A DNA stretch of 6,886 nucleotides from NCBI GenBank assembly GCA_002685655.1, contig NYXM01000172.1, positions 1 through 6,886 of the forward strand, written 5' to 3'. Positions 6,593-6,886 of the stretch are shown here, piece by piece. This stretch comes from Planctomycetaceae bacterium (GTDB taxonomy: Bacteria > Planctomycetota > Planctomycetia > Pirellulales > Pirellulaceae). Positions within the stretch are counted from its first letter, which is position 1, and every line of letters begins with the position of its first letter. The position numbers and the translations under genes were made by a program. A model generated the notes under the pieces. That model was given only the letters and a program-made list of their open reading frames with translations. It had not been told where the DNA came from and made no database searches.

Positions 6593-6763
6593 TTAGTGGG
6601 TCGCCTGTAACATCTCGCTCATGTTCTCTTCTTCGGTGAGCGCGATGGCTGTGGGCGTGCCGAGGAGGATGATCTGCACGTCTTTGAACGGCCTACCGAC
6701 CGTCATGCCGTTGGCGTCGATGCTATACTCGTGGACGTTCTTGTCGTGCTGCGAGCCGCGCAT
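6593..6763 (-). CDS. KaiC C-terminal-tail-like small ORF, possibly a gene remnant
   Basis: ORF of 56 residues from the Met that opens MRGSQHDKNVHEYSID, followed by GMTVGRPFKDV, IILLGTPT and LTEEENMSEM. It matches the neighbouring 63-residue ORF at about 25 of 53 aligned positions (by eye, one 2-residue gap) and shares the KaiC-tail pattern. QHD and GTPT are closer to what I remember of KaiC-like proteins than the neighbour's CRD and GTHQ. No Shine-Dalgarno precedes this Met. The frame stays open to an ATG at 6856 (87 residues), which has AAGG 6 bases upstream, but the extra 31 residues run through a perfect hairpin and a pyrimidine-rich stretch and look non-coding. A short hydrophobic run (KVCVFLPIKM) just before the Met could be the remains of the preceding KaiC strand. 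Either a small gene or the decayed end of a kaiC-like gene; I cannot decide. Confidence 0.4.
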   Translation of the reverse strand: MRGSQHDKNVHEYSIDANGMTVGRPFKDVQIILLGTPTAIALTEEENMSEMLQATH

Positions 6764-6818
6764 CTTGATAGGGAGAAAGACACAGACCTTGAAGAGGGAG
6801 AATGGGAAAGATGGGACG

Positions 6819-6835
6819 GCGGCCCTGTGGGCCGC
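6819..6835. terminator. Perfect 7-bp GC hairpin
   Basis: GCGGCCC (6819-6825), a 3-base loop, and GGGCCGC (6829-6835) form a perfect inverted repeat. On the minus strand it is followed by a pyrimidine-rich, only moderately T-rich stretch (complement of 6771-6816), so it could end a minus-strand gene lying beyond the right edge. No good T run is present, so it may instead be a structural or regulatory element. It lies in the extended 5' part of the 87-residue reading frame, which argues against that longer start. Confidence 0.35.
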
Positions 6836-6886
6836 TGGAATTGGCTGATGGATCATCAGTGACCTTAAAGCAGAATAGAATAGACA

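Overview
The window reads as one plus-strand signalling operon of four cytoplasmic regulators (bases 1 to 6200), followed by about 680 bases that hold two short minus-strand genes or gene remnants. Base composition is moderately GC-rich. The kinase type, the density of receiver (REC) domains and the KaiC-like tail fragments fit a Planctomycetota bacterium best. A myxobacterium-like or other environmental Gram-negative bacterium cannot be excluded; this is inference from protein style only.

Layout. (1) 1-1528: the 3' part of a soluble hybrid histidine kinase, REC-HisKA-HATPase-REC, whose 5' end lies outside the window. (2) 1513-2646: an RpfG-type REC-HD-GYP protein with an apparently intact cyclic-di-GMP phosphodiesterase domain; it overlaps gene 1 by 16 bases. 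(3) 2661-4427 and (4) 4485-6200: two diverged paralogues, each with an intact REC domain, a variable linker, an HDOD domain whose HD pair is broken, and a C-terminal region that I read as a degenerate second receiver (Asn in place of the phospho-acceptor Asp). (5) 6201-6337: an intergenic stretch with a hairpin. (6) 6338-6529 and 6593-6763, minus strand: two short in-frame ORFs that resemble each other and the extreme C-terminal tail of KaiC-family ATPases, without any ATPase domain. The operon and these ORFs converge on the hairpin at 6260-6295.

How the genes may work together (inference). No membrane segment or classical sensor domain is visible. The kinase takes its input through an N-terminal receiver and could pass phosphate through its C-terminal receiver to the stand-alone receivers of genes 2 to 4. 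One output would be c-di-GMP breakdown (gene 2); the other two would be protein-protein outputs through HDOD domains (genes 3 and 4). The most unusual items are the duplicated REC-HDOD-pseudoreceiver architecture and the tandem KaiC-tail ORFs. No tRNA, rRNA, CRISPR array, insertion sequence or origin was recognised.
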